From Rotaria socialis (Eukaryota; Rotifera; Eurotatoria; Philodinida; Philodinidae): a stretch of DNA of 64,000 nucleotides. The notes under the pieces are model-generated. The model searched no databases, had not been told where the DNA came from, and worked only from the letters and a program-made list of their open reading frames with translations. The stretch is from positions 1 to 64,000 of the forward strand of contig CAJNYU010001597.1 of the NCBI GenBank assembly GCA_905331475.1, given 5' to 3'. Positions 32,782-44,373 of the stretch are shown here, in pieces. Both the position numbers and the translations under genes were made by a program. Position 1 is the first letter of the stretch; each line of letters starts with the position of its first letter.

Positions 32782-34912
32782 ATGGAGAAACTTGATAAGA
32801 AAGAAGAAGAAACATGTTATGCATATGTCGATGCTGAAATGGCTCAATTCGAAGAAGTAGCTGGAACATGTTCAAATAAAGATAATGTTGATGAACATTG
32901 TTGTACAGTAAGAAGTGTTACTATTGGTTTAATGTATGTTATTGGAATGTCATATCTACAGCAATGGGGAATTTTTCAAAATATGGCTCCATTTATAGCA
33001 TCAGTTTTAGTTATTGTTTCTTCATTTCCATTAGGACATTTATGGACTTTAATTGTACCTAGATCAAGAAAATTTACATTAAAAGAACATGCATTTATTT
33101 TAGTTATGGCTAATGTTGCCTATCTGTATAATTCAGTTTTTATCTATGCTACTTTAACAACATTGAAAGTACTTGAAAGAGAAGATGCCAATTTTGCTTA
33201 TTATTTCTTTTTTGTTCTTTCAATTCAATTTCTTGGATTCGGTCTTGCAGGTAAATAGATTTTTCTTTTACATTAGTTTCTATTCATTAAACAATAATAA
33301 ATAAAATTTAAAAGGAATTCTTCGTCGATTTTTGGTTTGGCCATGTGAAGTTATTTGGCCACAAAATCTACCATTAATAGCTGTATTACGTACATTTCAT
33401 GAACGCCAATCGAGTGTAACAGAAGCATCATATGGAAGTCAACATCTAAGTTTAATACAAAAATTATTAAATAATCGTTTATTATTTTTTTGTGTTATAT
33501 CAATAATTGCATTTGTATATGAATGGCTACCATTATATATAATGCCAATATTAGCTTATTTTTCTTGGATGTGTTGGATTAGCCCATCAAACAATGCTTT
33601 AGCACAATTAACAGCAGTACGTGGTCTTGCTATAGGTGGTGGAGGTTTATCATTAGATTGGTATCAAGTAACAATATATCTTGGATCACCATTAATTTTA
33701 CCTGGTTGGGCATTAATTAATATTGCATTTGGTTTTGTTTTAATTATTTGGTTTATTGTTCCAATTGTATATGGAACAAATATAAGATCATTTACAACAT
33801 TACCAATAGGTGGAGTTGTATCAACAGAATTTACAGCATTAAGTTTAGTTACTGCATTTGCATCATTTGCAAGTATAACAGCTGTTTTTGTTCATGCATT
33901 ATTATTTCATGGTATTGATATATGGCAACAATTTCGTACAAAAACATTAGCAAACATGGGCAATGATATGCATGCTCGTATGATATCACTTTATAAAACA
34001 GTTCCTGATTGGTGGTATTTAGAATTATTTGCATTAGCATTGATTGTTGCTTGTGTTACATGTGATCATGCTGGTTGGTTAAGTTGGTATTATGTTTTAT
34101 TATCATTATTTATTGGAGCTTTATTTACATTACCGTTTGGATTGGTATCATCTATAACTGGACAATTACTGCATAATTTATCTGTTTATTATATATGTTT
34201 ATTAATTGCACAATCATTATCATTACAGACATCAGCAAAAAATATTTATACATTTATTGCACTTGGTTATGTTGTATTTGTTCAAACATTGGCTTTAATT
34301 CAAGATATGAAATTAGCTCATTATATTAAAATAGGTCCACGTCCATTATTTGCTGCGCAATGTCTTGCAGGTTTTGTATGTTCAACATTTTCGATTGCAA
34401 TTCGTTATATGTATTTTAAACAAGGAAAAAAAACAGTTAATTGGTCAATATTTAATAATACTAAACTTGGTTGGACACTTTTAAATGATTACAATGGATT
34501 TTTTAATGGAACTAATTTAGCTAATCGAGATTTATTATGGGCATTTTTAGTTGGAGCATTTATACCAATACCAGGATGGTTTTTATCAAAATTTAAACGT
34601 TTTCATTGGTTAAATAAACTACATTGGCCATTAATATTTGTTACTATTGGTTGGATGCCATCCATTGTACCAGCCGGTGCACTATTTACTTGGCTTTTAA
34701 TTGGTCTAATTGTTTATTTTTCATTTGGTAAATATAGTTGGAGACAACGTCATGTTTATTTAGTTTCGGCTGCTCTTGATTTGGGTCTTAATATAACAAT
34801 AATTATTGTTAGTACTGCATTCAAAAATAAAAATATTGCTTTTCCAGAATGGTGGGGAAATAAAAATACTACTGTTTATGATAGTTGTGAAAAAGCTGTT
34901 CAAACTTGGTAA
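32782..34912 (+). CDS. OPT-family oligopeptide transporter
   Basis: Proton-coupled uptake of small peptides or metal-peptide chelates across a membrane. Exon 1 is 32782-33250, the intron is 64 bp, and exon 2 is 33315-34912; phase-1 joining gives 688 aa, near the usual 650-850. There are about 14 hydrophobic segments. OPT hallmarks include the N-terminal loop VIGMSYLQQWGIF, FPLGHLWTLIVP, VIWPQNLPLIAVLRTFHE (the WPxxLP region), YEWLPLYIMPILAYFSWMCW, GSPLILPGWALINIAFG and GPRPLFAAQCLAG. The C-terminus has GWMPSIVPAGALFTWLLIG. OPT proteins are known from bacteria, archaea, fungi and plants and are not a normal animal family. The AT-rich codon use and the short intron fit its neighbours, so any transfer is old. 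It lacks the usual second-position cluster of a metal YSL signature that I could check. Confidence 0.9.
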
Positions 34913-35098
34913 ATTTTACTTACAAAAAGAATAAAAATAAAGTACTTTACTTTTTCATTGATTTTATTTTATTTTATTCTATTTACATTTTCTTATCTAA
35001 TAAATATTCTTTTCTTTTTCTCTTTTTCAAATAATAAAAGTATTTATTTATTAAATAAAGAATTCTTATGAGACAAAATAAAAAGAAATAATTTAAAG

Positions 35099-35936
35099 TT
35101 AATAACCAATAAGAAGAAGAAAAGTATTGTTTGGATAACCTCGATTTTCAAGATAAAAAGATATATTATAATATCTTCCACCAATAACATCAATTTGTTG
35201 ACTTAAATAAGTCATTCCAACATTTGTTTGATCATTATAATAAAAATCGTTTGAATAAGGATTATCAAATAAAATATCAGTTATTGAACTTCGTGTATTT
35301 GATAAAATGCATTGCTCATAATTTTTATTTAAATAATTTGATTCAAAATCTCCGTCTGTAAAAAGAGCTTGATCATTTGTTGTATCATTAAATGATATTT
35401 TATCTAATGACCAAGAGCTAGTATCATGTCGAAATGCAAACATGACTGATAATCTTGTTGTAATAACTGTTGGACGATAGATATAAGTATGAAGTTTAAA
35501 TGGAAATGGTTCCTGATAAGTTAAATAAGCTATTGTTTCGACATTTGAAAATGTTTGTGTACATTCATTTTTTGTATAATCTATTTAAAAGGAAAATATT
35601 CATTTGTTTTTATTTAGAATTAGTTTTTCTTCGATTCTAAATACCTGTTGAGACATTTGTTATACTTTGATCGATAGAATCGGCTTTAAAAAGAAAATAT
35701 TAGTTTGAATTTTTATTATGACATTCAATATCGAAAAACCTGGATTTCTTCCAGTTGTATATATGATTGGAATAGCAATAACAACTCCGACAAGAATAAT
35801 AGCAAGCAATAGAAGAACAACCATTTCTGGCTGATCAACTGAGGCAGTTTGAGTTTGAGCTTTCTTCCTAAATGAAAGTAAAATAATTGAATAAAAAACG
35901 ATATTTATTGTGAAAAAAATGTTAATACTCAGCCAT
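35099..35936 (-). CDS. Type II membrane protein with lectin-like ectodomain
   Basis: Four exons: 35929-35936 (only 8 nt: ATG GCT GA), 35740-35867, 35645-35683 and 35099-35580. The sum of 657 nt gives 218 aa, with consistent phases. The start MAEKKAQTQTASVDQPE is followed by one membrane span (MVVLLLLAIILVGVVIAIPI). The ectodomain holds GDFESN, CILSNTRSSITD and a final QIDVIGGRYYNISFYLENRG. This last pattern (Gln-beta-strand, then YNISFYL) is typical of galactose-binding-like or DUF642/CBM-like sandwich domains. The specific ligand is unknown. It is convergent with the OPT transporter (186 bp between stop codons). The layout is like the NHL protein: short cytoplasmic tail, single anchor, extracellular binding domain. 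Confidence 0.75.
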
Positions 35937-37612
35937 GAAATTCTTTTGTTTTTAATTTATTTTATTTAATTAGCCAATCAAAAACTATAAATCTAAATAA
36001 ATTGAAATAAAATAAAAATATTTCAAAGATTTTGATTTAGAACAATTTCTTCTATAAATTTATATAAAATGAATAATAATAAACGCAATTTCATACAAAC
36101 GAATCTTGTCTCTGTAAGGTCAACTGACAAAAAAAATATTTGTTTTTTTTCTTTCTTATCATTAAACGTCAATATTTGTGAAATCATGCATAACCAAAAT
36201 GATTCTTCGTTTTCTTTTTCGTTTGGTTGACACATTATTCGTCAGAAAACGATATTAGAAAAGCCTAACATTAGCATAAAGATATTAATCGTATGAAAAA
36301 AAAATTGAATATCAATTGATTGAAGCAATTCTTAGAAAGAATTTTCACAGGATTGATTTTCGTCAAGCAAATTTTCCAGCATTCTTGCAACCGTTTAAAA
36401 ACAAATTGTACAAAAAACATATTATTTTCGTAATAAAATTTATTTATAGCAGTTGATAAAAGTCTTCCCTAGAAGCAATGATAAACTTGAAATAAATGTA
36501 TTTCTAAATACGTGAAACGACATCTCCCATCTTAATTATTAATTTAATATAAGATTACCATGATTTTTCATCAATTTGAAAAAATAATTGATCAATATCA
36601 TGTACAAAATTCACGGTGGTTAATATCAGTGATAGAATCTGCTATTCATAAATCCTGAACTTTTTTCTTCGTTATTTAATTTTAAGTTACTGTTAAGTAT
36701 TTCGGATGAGTACAAGAGAGGGTAACATCGACTATTTACCAAGATTTTGAAGTTCATCAATTAATTTTGCGTTGGTTTCTGCATTTGATTTTGTTATTAG
36801 ATTAGATTTGTAGACAGTCACAATTTACTTTCTAATAAATGGATCAAGTGATAGATTCTTTTCAAATATATGTCTTCTAATTGTACTGTTGCCTTTATGA
36901 TTCAGTTCAATTTGTATTCCATTTGCTAGATATGAACTTGTTGACGGAGTTATTTAGTTGATTACCAATTTCCAAATGAAACATTATCAGGACCTCGTAA
37001 AATACTTTCATTATTGCAGCCACATGAACGAGTCTTGAAATCGACGAACGCTAAAATAAAACTATTAATTCTTATCATTGATCTACTGTTACAATTATCA
37101 ATCATCGACTCATCGAAAGAATGAAAACTAATTGTATCAGTCGATGACTTGGTGCTTCTCAATGTACAACTGAGTGTAGTGATATGGCGAGACGTTTGTC
37201 CAATGTTGCTGGAATCGTTTTTGTTTCATAAAATTTGCTCGATAATAAGATGAATAAGATAAAAATAATCAAAAATTATGATTCAGATTAACACATTGAA
37301 TATCAGAACAATACTCTCTAATGATGGCTTAATCCTTTTACTTTATTCGGTTCTATCCTGAATCAAATCTTGTTAATGTTGTTCATTGATATATGAAATA
37401 TTTTACTACTTCAAAAGAGATCTATCAGCACAAGCTAAATTCAAAGTGTACATATCAAAATATATTTTACAAACCTTCGGAGCAACTAACAAACATCCTA
37501 AACCTATAAAGTTCATCAAATATTTAAAAAAGTGATTATATAATATTACAATTCTAAAATTATGATGCCTTTTGGCAGTTTGTTTTGTAAAACTCATTTT
37601 TAAAAACTAAAT
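35937..37612. other. Intergenic
   Basis: AT-rich. A 66-codon minus frame (36962-37162) ends in a Cys-rich stretch (RSCGCNNESILRGPDN) that might be a decayed exon, but no gene model could be built around it. Confidence 0.35.
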
Positions 37613-38545
37613 TCATACAAATAAATTATTGTCTAAATTTTCGGCGTCTTCTTTTTGATTAGCAACATTTTTAATGAACTCAATAAGTTTAGAAAAATAA
37701 TATAGTTGATCATCCCACATTGCACAATGGCTACCATTAGGACAAATTACAGATGAACTATTTTCCAGTTGACTAGCCATCCATTGTAAATATTCTGGAT
37801 TCATTGTATCATATGTAGCGCCGATGATAAGTGTGGGTACTTTTATTTTAACTAGATCTTCTTTTCGATCCCAACTAGCTAATGTTCCTGTTATTGAGAA
37901 TTCCGATGGGCCTTGTAATAAATTGTAAATATCAGTGTTTAAATGAGATAAAGCACGATCAACAACTTCAGGCCATGGTTGTAGATGACAAAAAAATTTA
38001 CAATAAAAGTTAGGCACCAAAAGTTCCATATATTTAGGATTCTGCTAATCATGATTATCTTCTAACTGTTTAATAGATTTCACAATATCTGGATCCATCT
38101 GTTTGCATATCACATTTTCCAGATATCTAGCATAATCGTGACAGCTACTCATCATATTACTGATAATTAAACCTTTTAAATTATTGTGATATAATAAAGC
38201 GTACTCGATTGCTACAATACCGCCCCAACTATGACCGAAAAGAAAAAAATTCTCCTTAGTCAAGTCTAGCGCTTTTCTAACTTGCTCAATTTCATCGACA
38301 AATCTTTCAACTGTCCATAAACTATGATCATTTGGTTGATCACTTAAAAAAGAGTCAAGCTGGTTATAATAATAAATTTCAATTCCTTCTTTCGGAAGGA
38401 AATTTTCGAAGCATTCAAATAATTCATGAGTGCCACCAGGACCACCATGTAACAATAATAATTTTATCTTTGCATTGTTACCGATACCTTTTGTCCATAC
38501 ATTAAATTTACCAATCGGTGTCTCAATTTCAATCAGTCTCTCCAT
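37613..38545 (-). CDS. Proline-iminopeptidase-like alpha/beta hydrolase with internal TAG
   Basis: Peptidase family S33 enzymes remove N-terminal proline from peptides. It is a single exon of 310 codons from MERLIEIETPIGKF. The oxyanion loop HGGPGG (about residue 33-38), nucleophile elbow GHSWGG, acid region GATYDTMNPE and catalytic His in NGSHCAMWDD are all present in order. Codon 167 is TAG (38045-38047), followed in the same frame by QNPKYMELLVPNFY. Relatives have an aromatic residue in this D-[FY]-x-NP context, so one T-A-Y to TAG change explains it. Either the gene is a very recent pseudogene, the base is an error, or a 166-aa protein without His and Asp is made. An alternative upstream Met (38584) adds 13 hydrophobic residues and is less likely. 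Confidence 0.85.
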
Positions 38546-41194
38546 TGTTATGAATTTGAAGAATAATAATAATGCATAGATCAATAGAAATTCAATAATT
38601 TAAATCAACATGATATGTCCTTGATAACAACTGTCGTTACGTAGTAATTTAAAGAGCACAGAAAACAATATGTGAAAATGTGATAAACAATGTTTTGTTG
38701 TTCTTTTTCGTAGACAAGGAAGGCTACTAAAAAGAAATGTAGCTTTTATAGATGGTGCCTTTCTTCATCGAAATCAAAAATTCAAACGAATTTGTCTCTT
38801 TTGCTAATCATATTAAACGAAAACAAACATTGGTTAGAAAAACATCGAACAATTGGATTCTCTTTTATTCAATTATTCTTTCAAGATCTATAAATGATCA
38901 AGAAAACGACTAGTGAAATATAGAAACGTCGCTTCCATTGGCATAGACTAAATCAAAATGGAATTCAATCTTCAACACTAAAGAAAATTTTGAAAGAATC
39001 AAACATAAATTTTTAGGCAAAGAAAAAATGCATGTTCAAGTTGAAAGGCTTCCTGGAATAGCTAGCGTGATATGTCAATGTTTTAATCAGAGTTTCTTTC
39101 TGAAGGAGCAGAACAAAGGTGAATATGCGAATCAGTATCGTTGCAATGGCTGAAGAGAGAAAATGCTTCGATTGCGTCGAACGTTGTAAAAGCGCAATTG
39201 CGTAGCAGTTGGTGATATCTAGACATTTAAAGTACGGAAATTAAATCAAATCAATGACATCAGTATTATCTTAGCATGTCATCCTACTAAAACGATTGGC
39301 AGATCAAATAATAAGAAGTGAACTTGAATTTGCTATTTTTCTGTGTGCAAACAACTGAATCAAGAACAAAGTGTGTTGCTAAAGAATTTTGTCAACATCC
39401 TTAGTTATTGGAATTTAGAAACTTCAAAGATTTCAATGGGTTCTGAACAAATATCAACTAAAATCTTAATGAATCTTGAGAAATGACTCAAAAATCCGTA
39501 TTGAACAGATTTCCAATGCACGATGACGACAATCTTATTTCGATCCTTATAATTTCCAACCAATATTCTCGACTATAATTATTATTCTACTTTAGATTCG
39601 AAATACACACTGTCTACTAAAAACTTCTCATAATACTAACGGATAGGAAACTTGGCAAGATGGTCTAATATAGGATTTCATTGATTTTTTAATTATTCTG
39701 TTTTGTCAAATCTTAGTAATATTATTTGACTTTAAAGTTTTTAAACGATTATGACACCACTATTTCAAATAGATAGAAATTTTAATACTTGCTAGGAAAT
39801 CATTACAGAAAAAATGAGCTGTTTTTCTTATGAAATTTTCAACTTTTTTTTTATATTGGGTACAATGTAAAGAAAAACTCTTTTCTGTCTTTGGTACTTC
39901 GTCAAAAAGTCATCAAGTTCAGATGAGAGTAGAAAAAGGTTTTGAAACATCAATTTAATAAACATAAATGAGTGTAAATTTGATGAACTAGTTTTTGATT
40001 CTGACGTCTTTCATAAAAATAATTATCGTTTATGCATGTGAATGTTGAAGAGAAAAGGGCATACTTTATATTCTATAGTAAAATAAATAATAATTAAAAT
40101 ACACCCGCCTATATTTAAATTACACGTATATATATATTATAATTAAATCCTTGTCATTTTCAAGTCGATAAAATTATAAGTTATATCTCAACTTCTGAAA
40201 TTTTCTTCATGAATTATCTAGTTAAAATACTATTACATAAATTTTAAATTTTATTATATGAATTCATATCTATTAAAGATTGTTTTTGTCAAAGATGATT
40301 ATTTAAATTAGATAATGGTTCCTTCAACTTTCGATTTAAAAGTATTAAACAACAAATGAAACATCAAATTAAATAATATTCAAGTCTTTTTTAATGATTG
40401 ATTTCTGTCGCTTTAAATATTATCATAAAACATTTTTATGAATAAATTTTCTTCAAAACCAAATACGTATCCAAGTGAGATTATTTCGATTGGAGAACTC
40501 AATGAAGCGTAATAACAATCAGCGAGCCAATTTCTAGATTTTAATATTCAGAAGAAATATTATTATCTGATTTATTAATAAATTCATTGGAATTCAATCA
40601 CATCGAGAGAAAATAAAGCAATTTATTGTGATAGTAATTTTTTATTTTTTCAAACAAGATCAATTCTTGTTTAAAATCAATAAAATATTTTATTCGATTT
40701 ATTCATATTTTTAGATCGAATTACATAAATATTTGAGAGAAAAAAGTATCATTCGATAATCTTTGATGAAGAAAATAAAATATTTATATTAACCTTTATT
40801 TTATAAAAATATAATTATCGCTAAGAAAAAAATTAACTTTGACATTCTAATAGAATCCTTTGAGATTCTATTTCTTAAAAAGATTTCTCGAAAAAACAAA
40901 AACAAAAAATATTCTTTTATGATCAAAATCACTTGACTTATTATCAATTATCAATAAAACTATCTCAATTCAAGTACTTTTTTATTTTTATTTTTATGTT
41001 TATGATCGGATTATTCAAGTTTTTAACAAAGATAAGCAATAATCTATTTATATATATAGTGAATTAAAGTCGAACAATTTTTCATACGCAAAAAAAACAT
41101 CATTTAACAACAAGAAAGATCAAGTAAAAAATATCCATCATCGAATTATCTGTTAATATTTCATTTTTGTTTTAAATTAGGTTTGAAAAACACA
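38546..41194. other. Intergenic, AT-rich (2.6 kb)
   Basis: No gene, RNA or repeat that I can support. The segment 39030-39250 is less AT-rich, with a short open frame, but has no recognisable motif. Confidence 0.4.
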
Positions 41195-41833
41195 ATGCTA
41201 TCAATTTTCTTCATTTTTGTCATTGCATCGGTAGGAAAAAATGAATAAATTTCTGAAAAATATATTTTTCTTATTTCTAGATAATAGCTCAAGGACAAAC
41301 ATATTCACATAGTTCTTGTTCTAGCGCCTCATCGATTGCTATTAATTTACATGGTCTTAAAATCGATCCTCATCCGATGACACGACCTTCTGTGGTTTCC
41401 TTTGCCCTTAATGTTAGTGTTGCCACAGTTCAGACCGGTCCAATTAAGGTTGTCTTTTATTTATTTATAGGTTTTAATTTGTTTTTCTTAAAAAATGAAT
41501 TCATTTTTTTAGACACAGTTTACTTTAAAAAAAGAGGTTCTTTTCTTTCCTGTAACAGTTCCATGTACTGATGGTGTTGGCTCATGTACTTACGATGATT
41601 GGTGTGAATTTTCCAAATCATGTTCATATCCATTGCCAGCTGTTAGTAAAACTTACTTCTTTATTAATTTAAATATTTAATTTAATTCTCTGCTGAAGGG
41701 GGTTCAATTATTCAATATGCCGATGAATGTGACATCATCTGTACCAACTGGAAAATATTCAGTTGAGATTAGATTTACAGTAGGAGGCACTCTAATAGGA
41801 TGTGTCACAATGAAAGATATTGAAGTTAAATAA
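41195..41833 (+). CDS. Secreted ML-domain (NPC2/MD-2-like) lipid-binding protein
   Basis: Four exons with short introns (50, 64 and 57 bp), all in phase 0: 41195-41230, 41281-41448, 41513-41641 and 41699-41833. They give 155 aa. The signal peptide MLSIFFIFVIAS is followed by a ~135-residue beta-sandwich. Marks of the ML family are the Cys spacing C-x7-C... VPCTDGVGSCTYDDWCEF... C, the central YPLPAGVQL and the final strand GKYSVEIRFTVGG then GCVTMKDIEVK. ML proteins carry sterols, phospholipids or lipid ligands in lysosomes or outside the cell. The lipid cannot be predicted. An aaattag 3'-splice-like site 12-15 bp upstream of the ATG could accept a spliced leader or a 5'-UTR intron. Confidence 0.85.
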
Positions 41834-42600
41834 ATTTAACTTACTCATTTTGACTTGAAACAAATGTTTTTCATCACAAAAAGAATTGTTTCGAATAAAA
41901 ATCTTTCATTTGAATAAATAAAATGTTCAAACTATAACAGATGGAATCAATTAATCAATTCAAAAAAATTAATTAAATTATTTCGATCATCATCAATAAA
42001 CAAAATTTCAAAAAAACAAAAAAGACAAGGAAAATAACTAGCCAATTTCCAATAATAGTCCAAGTAAATTCAATTTGTCATTGAATAAAACAATAAAGAA
42101 AGACTTTTTCTCTTCGTAGAAACAAAATAAAATGGAAAATCTAATCGGAATAATTACTAAAAATTTATCTATTAATACACCTTGTTTTCTTTATGAGATA
42201 ATTCATCGCTAAATATCTGTTCGATATGATTAATCTATAAGTCGATTGAAATGATATTGAATAAATAGATAATATTTACAAATGAAAATAAATCTGTGTA
42301 ATTCACGAAGTTTTTTTTGTATTATGACAAACAAAGATAAGTATTTGAGCACTCTAAAAACGAGTCTTATCCTGTAAACAACGCTTTATCAGTATTAAAA
42401 AAAAATCTTTCTAAGAGCGTTTTTCTGATCTATTCCATAAATTAGAATAGTCGAAAGTAACATTGAAGAAATTATTTTGTTATGTCGAAATATATTCAAC
42501 AAGAGCAAATCTAACACACAAAATATTAATCAATATAATAAACAAGAGTATAAAAAATATTTCTAGTTCTATTTCTATTGAATAAACTTTATTTAAATGA
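41834..42600. other. Intergenic between convergent genes
   Basis: AT-rich, with no feature supported beyond aataaa-like words after the ML gene stop (41897 and 41915). Confidence 0.4.
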
Positions 42601-43104
42601 TTAGTTTTTTTTATTCGATCGATTTGATGCATATTGTGTGATCACATGTGTAAGTAGTCCAAATGGAATAGCCATTAATGCACCTTTTGTTGCTGATAAA
42701 GAACTAAATTTTTTTGGTAAACCAATATAAAATGCTGTTAAACCACCGAATATTGAAAATGTTAACGAATACTTGTCAGCACGCTTTTGGCTTTCAGAAT
42801 ATCTTAAACGATATGCTCTATCCCAAATTTTATATTCATTATAGTTTTCCTTATATAATTTCATATGCATCATAGCTAAACTAAGACTAACACCAATAAA
42901 ACTGCCATAAATTGTAAGTGTACCAGCACGACTTAAAATTGACATAAATGAAAGATTTTTTCTTGATTTATAAAATTTATACGGTAGTACTGTAACTATT
43001 GTTACTGTTGGTCCTAATTGAAGACCTTTATAAATACAATGTAAGGTTAATTCACGTAAAGAATGTGGAATCAATGCACGTTGTTTATCATCTAATTTGT
43101 CCAT
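42601..43104 (-). CDS. Small polytopic membrane protein, 167 aa
   Basis: I do not recognise the family with confidence. It is a single exon starting MDKLDDKQRALIPHSL. Four moderately hydrophobic, Gly-rich helices lie at roughly residues 28-47, 57-81, 110-129 and 134-155 (for example TLTIYGSFIGVSLSLAMM, FSIFGGLTAFYIGLP). There is a basic loop between helices 1 and 2, a charged stretch YKIWDRAYRLRYSESQKRAD and a basic tail. The size and the four Gly-rich helices recall Tim17/22/23-fold mitochondrial proteins and a poorly known animal DUF family (DUF1757-like), but no defining motif was verified. There is no signal peptide. Confidence 0.65.
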   Translation of the reverse strand: MDKLDDKQRALIPHSLRELTLHCIYKGLQLGPTVTIVTVLPYKFYKSRKNLSFMSILSRAGTLTIYGSFIGVSLSLAMMHMKLYKENYNEYKIWDRAYRLRYSESQKRADKYSLTFSIFGGLTAFYIGLPKKFSSLSATKGALMAIPFGLLTHVITQYASNRSNKKN

Positions 43105-44373
43105 TATTATTTAATTAGAGAAAATATTATTTCTTCTTGATTCTCTTTTTTTTTGAATATCAATGTATGTAGATATGTGATGTGTCACACGATGTTTCAC
43201 TCTTTATTGGAGGATTATTTTGTCCATTGAAAGAACAGAAACAAAAAGAAAAGAAAAGAAAAGAAAAGAAACACTATGTCGCGTCTAAGTAACCATTTTC
43301 TGTCATTTTCATTCTTCATTGATATATAAATAAAAATATACGAATAAAAAGAAAACGAACAAGAATATTTTTTGTTTTATTAGCTATCATTTTTCTTTTT
43401 GGAAACATTTTCATAATTCGATGAACGACCGATACAATTTTTGTTTAATTTTAAAAAAGTTGAAATACTCAACGATAAAATACAAGGTAATTTTGATACT
43501 GATATAATAATCGAAATATTTTGAATATGAATTGATAATTAATTTTATATGGATTACCATAAGAATGAAATAATAAATATGAAATCTTTCCTGATTATTA
43601 ATTTATTTATTTAGATAGAATTGATAATATTTGTTTGGTTGTTCTCGCTTCTTTTCTTATAGAAATCGAATTAATTCTATATTTCTAACTCAGAATTATT
43701 TCATAAAAAGATCAAAAAGAATTATTCCTTTTTTGTTATCGTAAGTAGATTTTATTGATTGATCAGGATAAAAACAAAAAAAGATTTTATTATTATTATT
43801 CAATTAAATTGCCTTGATCTATAAGAAAAAAAAACAATTGAATTGAATTATTTATTTTCAATGAATTCAACATAATAAACCATTAGAATAGAGTTCTTAT
43901 ATGTTAATGATAATTTTTAAGAGAATAAATATGATCATATTTTTTTTCAAAAAAATCTCTTCTAAATTATTCAATTGTTGTCAAGGATTAAAAATTTCTT
44001 TGAAAAAAGTAACAGATCTATTTAAATAGTAAATAATAAAGAAAAGCAAAGAGTATATCTTCAGTAATCTGAATATGTGTATTACTTGTTCAATATTTAA
44101 TAAGATTGTCAAAAGCAAAAGATAATCAGATGCATAAATTTTCTCTTCGATCTAAATTAGTATTCGATGAATATTCAATGATTAGTTTTCTTTTGCTTTG
44201 CTCTCTTATTTACTATTGTAATCGAATGTTTTAATTTTTTTGTCTACTATAATTAAATCAATGTGTTAATAAATATTTGTTTATTCAATTCTATGAAGTA
44301 GTTTTTATTTAGGTAATATAAAGAAGAAAAGAAAAGAGAAGTCTATTCTAACAAAATAAATTGAGAAATAAGA
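43105..44373. other. Intergenic
   Basis: AT-rich, with an (AAAAG)n microsatellite at 43248-43271. Nothing else is supported. Confidence 0.5.

Noticed and set aside
37406..37597. Minus-strand 63-codon frame after the iminopeptidase
   Set aside because: No motif, not continuous with the hydrolase, and composition like intergenic DNA.
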